Source: Arthrobacter sp. PAMC25284
GTDB taxonomy: Bacteria > Actinomycetota > Actinomycetes > Actinomycetales > Micrococcaceae
Direction: 5' to 3'
NCBI RefSeq assembly: GCF_019443425.1
Contig: NZ_CP080382.1
Location: 3,596,001-3,660,000 of the forward strand
DNA: 64,000 nucleotides
In this document: piece by piece, positions 59,501 through 64,000 of the stretch
How the letters are laid out: each line of letters begins with the position of its first letter
Numbering within the stretch: position 1 is the stretch's first letter
Notes under the pieces: generated by a model
What the model was told of the DNA's origin: nothing
Seen by the model: only the letters and a program-made list of their open reading frames with translations
The model's database searches: none
Translations under genes and position numbers: made by a program

Positions 59501-61381
59501 TGTCCGGCGATGTCTTCGGAAACGGCATGCTTCTCTCGAAGCACATCAGGCTGCTCGCGGCGTTTGACCACCGGCACATCTTCCTCGACCCCAGCCCCGA
59601 CGAGGCGGTTTCCTTCACCGAGCGGCAGCGGCTCTTCGAGCTGCCGCGGTCCTCATGGGACGACTACGACAAGTCGCTGATCAGCGAAGGCGGCGGCGTG
59701 TTCGCCCGCCACGCCAAGTCCATCCCCGTCTCCGGCCAGATCCGGGCAGCGCTGGGACTGCCGGACGGAACCACCCAGCTGAGCCCGCCGGAACTCCTGC
59801 GCGCAATTCTGCTCGCCCCCGCCGATCTGCTCTACAACGGCGGCATCGGCACCTATGTCAAGGCCAGTACAGAGTCGAACGCTGAAGTCGGCGACAAAGC
59901 CAACGACTCCATCCGGGTTGACGGCAACGAATTGCGCGTCAAGGTCGTCGGCGAGGGCGGCAATCTCGGCATGACGCAGCGCGGACGCATCGAGGCGGCG
60001 CTGCAGGGTGTCATTCTCAACACGGACGCGATCGACAACTCCGCCGGCGTCGACTGCTCCGACCACGAGGTCAACATCAAGATCTTCGTCGACCGGATGG
60101 TGGCGGCGGGCAAGCTGGATACGGCCGAACGGTCGCAGTTCCTGGCCTCCATGACCGACGAAGTCGGCCGGCTGGTCCTCGAAGACAACATCGACCAGAA
60201 CATCCTGTTGCTCAATGACAGGATGAGGGTTGCCGAATGGAGCCCCAGCTACGAGCGCCTCATGGACTGGCTGGACAAGTACGCCGGGCTTAAGCGCGAC
60301 CTCGAGGCGCTGCCCAGCACCGCCACGCTGCGTGAACGGTTGGCACTGGGCCAGGGGCTGACCTCCCCGGAACTCTCGGTCCTGGCCGCCTACGCCAAGA
60401 TCGAGCTGACGACGGCATTGCGTGAGAGCGATCTGGCCGATGATCCCTGGTTCCGGGCGACGCTCCGGGCCCTATTTCCCGCAGCAGCTGCGGGAACGGT
60501 TCGACGCCGAACTGGACACGCACCCGCTGCGCCGGGAAATCATCGCGACCATCGTGGCCAATGACATGATCAACCTCGGCGGCATCACGTTCGCATTCCG
60601 GGCCATCGAGGAGACCTCAGCCACCGAGGCTGCGCTCGCGAAGGCGTTTATCGCGCTCCGTGATGTCTACGAACTGGACGTTATGGTCGCCGAACTCAAC
60701 GAGCTGCCGGCGTCATTCCCGACCGAGCACTGGAGCGCCGTCCACCTGGACATCCGCCGGCTCCTGGACCGCGCCGTCCGCTGGGTCATCGTCCAGGGCT
60801 ACACGTCCCGGTCCATCGGCGAGATCGTGGCGGAATTCAAGCCCCTGATGGACCCCATGCGGTCCCGGCTGCTGGACTACCTGCGCGGGGATGACCGCGC
60901 CCGGGTCAACGAATACCTCGACAGGGGCCGGAGCTGGGGCCTGCCCGAGGACCTCGCGCACCGCTGGGCGGAACTGTTCGAGTCCTACGTGCTCCTTGAC
61001 GTCGCCCGGATTGTCCAGGAAAGCGCCGAACCGGTCGAAGATATAGCCCGCGTGTATTACACGGTGTTCAACCGTTTCCACGCCGATTCCCTGCTCGAGC
61101 GGATTACCACCTTGCCGCGCGAGGACCGCTGGCAGGCATTGGCCCGCGCGGCCCTCCGCGACGACCTGTACTCCACGATCTCGGATATGACGTCGGCCGT
61201 GCTGCAGTGCACGGCGGCGGGCGCCCCGGCGGAGGAAAGGCTGGCGGAATGGGAGAGCCAGAACGTGGAACAACTCAGCCGGGCCAAGAGCATGTTCGAC
61301 GAAGTAAACGCCCTCGAAGCGGATGACATGGCCTCACTGTCGGTAGCATTGAGGCTCTTGAGGTCAATCGTCCGGCGCTAG
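56520..61381 (+). CDS. gdh: NAD-specific glutamate dehydrogenase (large, about 180-kDa type), frame interrupted twice
   Basis: The catabolic enzyme converts glutamate to 2-oxoglutarate and ammonia using NAD. The start is ATG 56520 with GGAGG 9 bp upstream. N-terminal ACT-like regions ([20 protein letters not shown]) are followed by the catalytic part ([20 protein letters not shown]). A skip at GGCCCC 59027–59032 gives [20 protein letters not shown]. Later parts are [16 protein letters not shown] and [16 protein letters not shown] second skip at GGGCCC 60467–60472 gives [20 protein letters not shown]. The corrected length of about 1619 residues matches mycobacterial Gdh (about 1624). Confidence 0.95.
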
Positions 61382-61410
61382 GAAACTTCCGCGTCGTCAA
61401 TGGAGGTGCT

Positions 61411-62880
61411 GTGGCAATCTTTACGGACCCTATCAGGGAGCATGCTGATTTCGGGCCGGGGGATGCCGAGTGGCTGCACCTCCTGGTCGGCGACTGGCAG
61501 ATGGTCGCCGACCTCGCCTTCGCCGACCTGGCGCTGTGGTTCCCGCACCCGGAGCTCGGATATGTGGCGCTGGCCCACGTCCGGCCCTCCACCACGCATA
61601 CGGTGTTCCACTCCGATTTCGTGGGGGAGGGGATCCGGTCGGACCTGCTGCCACTGGTCAACAAGGCCTGGGAGAACCGCACCATTGAGCGCTCCAACGA
61701 AACGAATTGGAGCAGCGACATGGCCCTGCGGGTCGAGGCTGTGCCGATGGTCCGCAACGGCCAGACCCTCGCGATCGTCACCACGCACATGGACCTCTCC
61801 AGCTCGCGGATGCCATCGCGGCTCGAGCTCACCTACCGCCAGTGCGCCTACGATCTGCTGCGGATGGGAACACTGGGCCTGTGGCCGGATTTCGCCTCAC
61901 CGACCGGGTCCCGCCGCGGTGCGCCCCGGGTGGGAGACGGCCTGATCAGGCTGGACGCCGAGGGAATCGTGCAGTACGCCAGCCCCAATGGTGTCTCCGC
62001 TTTCCGCCGCCTCGGCGACGGCGAATCGCTGGAGGGCCGGTCCCTCGCGGAGGTGACGGCCGGGCTCCTGAAGGACCGGCGAATGGTCGACGAGACCCTG
62101 CCGCTCGTCGTCACCGGCCGGATGCCGTGGCGCAGTGAAATCGAATCACGCGGAGTCAGCCTGTCGCTGCGGGCCATCCCGTTGCGCGATGAACAGCAGC
62201 GGTTTGGGGCCCTGGTCCTGTGCCGCGACGTGTCGGAGCTGCGGCGCAGGGAACAGGAACTCGTCACGAAGGACGCGACGATCCGTGAGATCCATCACCG
62301 GGTGAAGAATAATCTTCAGACCGTGGCGGCGCTGTTGCGGATGCAGTCCCGCCGGATGGTCAGCGATGAGGCCAAACAGGGGCTGGAACAGGCCATGCGG
62401 CGGGTGGCCACCATCGCGCTGGTGCACGAGACCCTGTCCCAGGGCCTGGCCCAGAGCGTTGACTTCGATGAACTCATTGGCCGCCAGTTCAGGCTTTCTG
62501 CCGAGGTGGCCTCCGGGTCGCAGCAGGTCAAGACCCAGCGGTCCGGATTGTTCGGTGAGCTCCCCAGCGACTTTGCCACGCCACTGGCCCTGGTGATCAA
62601 CGAACTCGTGACCAACGCCGTTGAGCACGGGCTGGCGGGGCGCGCCGGAACCGTCCGGCTGCTCGCCGACCGTTCTGAAAACGACGACGCCGAGGAACTC
62701 CTGACCGTCACCGTGGAAGACGACGGCATCGGCTTGCCCGAATCGCCGTATGCGGAGGGTCTGGGACTGCAGATTGTCCGGACCCTGGTAACAAGCGAAC
62801 TGGGCGGAACCATCCGGTGGACGGCCAGGGAGGGCGGCGGTACCGCTGTCCAGATCGTCCTCAGCCTGGCAACCCGCTAA
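61411..62880 (+). CDS. pdtaS: PdtaS-type sensor histidine kinase
   Basis: The GTG start at 61411 is 30 bp after gdh. The 489-residue protein is cytosolic: no membrane helix is seen. An N-terminal GAF-like domain (PDPIREHADFGPG-like, IRSDLLPLVNKAWENRTI) is followed by a PAS region (LIRLDAEGIVQYASPNGVSA). The HisKA_2 box TIREIHHRVKNNLQTVAALL has the phosphorylatable His. HATPase boxes are ALVINELVTNAVEHGLAG and EDDGIGLPES. In mycobacteria it phosphorylates the antiterminator regulator PdtaR; no pdtaR is in this window. Its 3' neighbour whiB1 repeats the mycobacterial order. Confidence 0.93.
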   Translation: MAIFTDPIREHADFGPGDAEWLHLLVGDWQMVADLAFADLALWFPHPELGYVALAHVRPSTTHTVFHSDFVGEGIRSDLLPLVNKAWENRTIERSNETNWSSDMALRVEAVPMVRNGQTLAIVTTHMDLSSSRMPSRLELTYRQCAYDLLRMGTLGLWPDFASPTGSRRGAPRVGDGLIRLDAEGIVQYASPNGVSAFRRLGDGESLEGRSLAEVTAGLLKDRRMVDETLPLVVTGRMPWRSEIESRGVSLSLRAIPLRDEQQRFGALVLCRDVSELRRREQELVTKDATIREIHHRVKNNLQTVAALLRMQSRRMVSDEAKQGLEQAMRRVATIALVHETLSQGLAQSVDFDELIGRQFRLSAEVASGSQQVKTQRSGLFGELPSDFATPLALVINELVTNAVEHGLAGRAGTVRLLADRSENDDAEELLTVTVEDDGIGLPESPYAEGLGLQIVRTLVTSELGGTIRWTAREGGGTAVQIVLSLATR

Positions 62881-62972
62881 GCCAATCCGGATTGCCGGGC
62901 CGTGCGGGAGATGGCTGCTGGTTGAGACCGGTATGCGGATCGTGCCTGGAGGCGGGCTTCCGGGAGCGTTAA

Positions 62973-63015
62973 ACGGGAAGGGCCGCAGACCAATTCGGTC
63001 TGCGGCCCTTCCCGT
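62973..63015. terminator. Bidirectional terminator between pdtaS and whiB1
   Basis: A perfect 19-bp stem (ACGGGAAGGGCCGCAGACC and its complement) encloses a 5-nt loop. It serves the convergent pdtaS and whiB1 transcripts. Confidence 0.88.
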
Positions 63016-63077
63016 CGTTAGCTGCTATCGGATGGCCCGTTCTGCCCCACAGGTGGGTGGCGTTCCGCCGGCGAAGA

Positions 63078-63326
63078 TCAGGAGGCCCGGCGGGCCCGGG
63101 CCGCGCGGCGCTTCAGGGCACGGCGTTCATCTTCGCTCATTCCGCCCCAGACCCCGGCATCCTGGCCGGATTCCAGCGCCCACTGCAGGCAGGTGTCCAC
63201 CACGGGGCAGCGCCGGCAGACGCTCTTGGCTTCCTCAATCTGCAGAAGGGCGGGCCCGGTGTTCCCAACGGGGAAAAACAACTCCGGGTCCTTTTCGAGG
63301 CACGCTGCGCGGTTACGCCAATCCAT
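63078..63326 (-). CDS. whiB1: WhiB1-like iron-sulfur transcriptional regulator
   Basis: The 82-residue protein begins MDWRNRAACLEKDPELFFPV. An upstream in-frame TTG exists, but the MDWR start is the family start. The four cluster cysteines are Cys9, Cys37, Cys40 and Cys46 (CRRC with ...VDTC). The GVWGGMSEDERRALKRR turn and basic tail are diagnostic of WhiB1. It binds [4Fe-4S] and NO and interacts with the primary sigma factor in mycobacteria. GGAG lies 12 bp before the ATG. Confidence 0.95.
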   Translation of the reverse strand: MDWRNRAACLEKDPELFFPVGNTGPALLQIEEAKSVCRRCPVVDTCLQWALESGQDAGVWGGMSEDERRALKRRAARARRAS

Positions 63327-63367
63327 GCTGATCAGTTGCTCCAATTCTGGGAATGCGTTAAATGCCT

Positions 63368-63383
63368 TGTGAAATTATTCACT
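63368..63383. promoter_or_regulatory. Candidate CRP/cAMP-receptor site upstream of whiB1
   Basis: TGTGAAATTATTCACT matches the TGTGA-N6-TCACA consensus with one mismatch. It is centred about 50 bp upstream of the whiB1 start. CRP control of whiB1 is known in M. tuberculosis; here it is a sequence prediction. Confidence 0.5.
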
Positions 63384-63563
63384 AGAGGCTTCATAAGAAA
63401 AGGGCCCTGTAGGCCCCCTCGATCATCTCGAATAAGCGTGTCATGTTAACGCTGTGTAAACAAGGGGTAGGAGGCGTCGAAATGCCCTAAAATCGTGAGC
63501 GATGCATCACACAGGATGGCGAAGACCTCACAAGTAGACGACTATGTCCGGTAGGGTGCCAGT

Positions 63564-64000
63564 GTGTCAAGACCCCCTTTGAACCCGTCTGATTCCCCCG
63601 AAAATTCCAATGAAGACTCTGCCGCGTCGACCGGCGACGGGCAGGCCGGCCCGGGAAACGGCGGGGCTGGCGATCAGCCGGTACGGCCCGGCGGAATCGT
63701 CGTCATTGCGGCTATCGTGGCGCTTGAGGCCGCCGCGCTCCTGCTGGCGGCAGGCTGGTACGGCTGGCAGCTGGTGACCGGGGCGCCCGTGCTCTCCTTC
63801 TGGGGCGCTGTCTTCACCCTGGCCCTGCTGCTTGCGCTTTCCACCTGGCTGTTTGCCGTCGCCCGCTTTCTGCTCCGCGGCTACCGCTGGCCGAGGGCCG
63901 GGGCCCTCGTGGCCCAGCTTCTCGTCCTGACCATCGGGTTCCCGACGGCCACTGGAGGCTATGCCGCTGCCGGTGCGGCAATGCTGGTGCCGGCTGCCGC
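63564..64000 (+). CDS. Hypothetical membrane protein, 5' part (runs off the window end)
   Basis: GTG 63564 opens a frame that stays open to base 64000 (145 codons). The first about 45 residues are Ser/Asn/Gly/Asp-rich and probably cytoplasmic. Three or four hydrophobic helices follow (IVVIAAIVALEAAALLLAAG; WGAVFTLALLLALSTWLF; ALVAQLLVLTIGFPTATGGY). The pattern is of small actinobacterial membrane proteins near whiB1. The start codon is uncertain. The remainder and any domain are outside the window. Confidence 0.65.
   Translation, partial: MSRPPLNPSDSPENSNEDSAASTGDGQAGPGNGGAGDQPVRPGGIVVIAAIVALEAAALLLAAGWYGWQLVTGAPVLSFWGAVFTLALLLALSTWLFAVARFLLRGYRWPRAGALVAQLLVLTIGFPTATGGYAAAGAAMLVPAA

Overview
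The window looks like a chromosomal stretch from a high-GC actinobacterium of the Micrococcaceae (Arthrobacter/Pseudarthrobacter-like). The assignment rests on gene order. adnB–nudC–uvrD2–DUF2342–PDZ protease–UPF0182 at the left, and mtrA–mtrB–lpqB–comF–hpf–secA, gdh and pdtaS–whiB1 at the right, parallel the Mycobacterium tuberculosis Rv3193–Rv3246 region. WhiB, LpqB, MtrAB, the large NAD-glutamate dehydrogenase and RskA/SigK-type proteins are actinobacterial markers. No species-level claim is made.

Layout. 1–6828: DNA repair and nucleotide handling (AdnB-like helicase-nuclease, a phosphotransferase with a repetitive tail, NudC, UvrD2, YgjP-like metallopeptidase). 6825–12823: DUF2342 protein, Lon-like PDZ protease and the large UPF0182 membrane protein. 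12824–13449: two initiator tRNA genes, each followed by a terminator. 13450–19906: photolyase, PspA, a TPM-domain membrane protein and an HtrA-type protease (envelope stress). 20179–26108: EtfBA, a PIG-L deacetylase, a SigK/RskA-like sigma/anti-sigma pair, TrmL and a J-domain protein. 26231–31347: DoxX protein, a SufR-like Fe-S regulator, cysteine desulfurase, a FAD oxidoreductase and MnmA, with a shared candidate operator. 31653–37236: a complete oligopeptide-type ABC importer. 37345–38905 (ends uncertain): an IS110-family element. 38920–41234: chorismate mutase, a MetE-like protein and a DUF4166 protein. 41387–51747: MtrAB–LpqB, ComF, long HPF, a YcaQ/AlkX-type glycosylase and SecA. 51932–56461: Rv3235-like protein, LysM protein, a small HTH protein and CpaB-like/CpaE-like proteins. 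56520–64000: glutamate dehydrogenase, PdtaS, WhiB1 and the start of a membrane protein.

The most striking global feature is that 12 genes, including secA and gdh, are interrupted by 14 single-base frameshifts. All are +1 insertions and all lie in short G-run/C-run tracts containing GGCC. Removing one base at each site restores a full-length protein, so a systematic sequencing or base-calling artefact is much more likely than gene decay. I therefore annotate these as CDSs with an interrupted frame.

The best candidates for new biology are three. First, an exactly repeated TCTAAAAACA operator-like motif links a SufR-like regulator to DoxX and a FAD oxidoreductase. Second, a TTGA array with exact 10-bp phasing lies upstream of the LysM gene, about 0.8 kb from a small BldC-sized HTH gene. 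Third, the non-coding left end of the IS110 element is where a bridge RNA would be expected.
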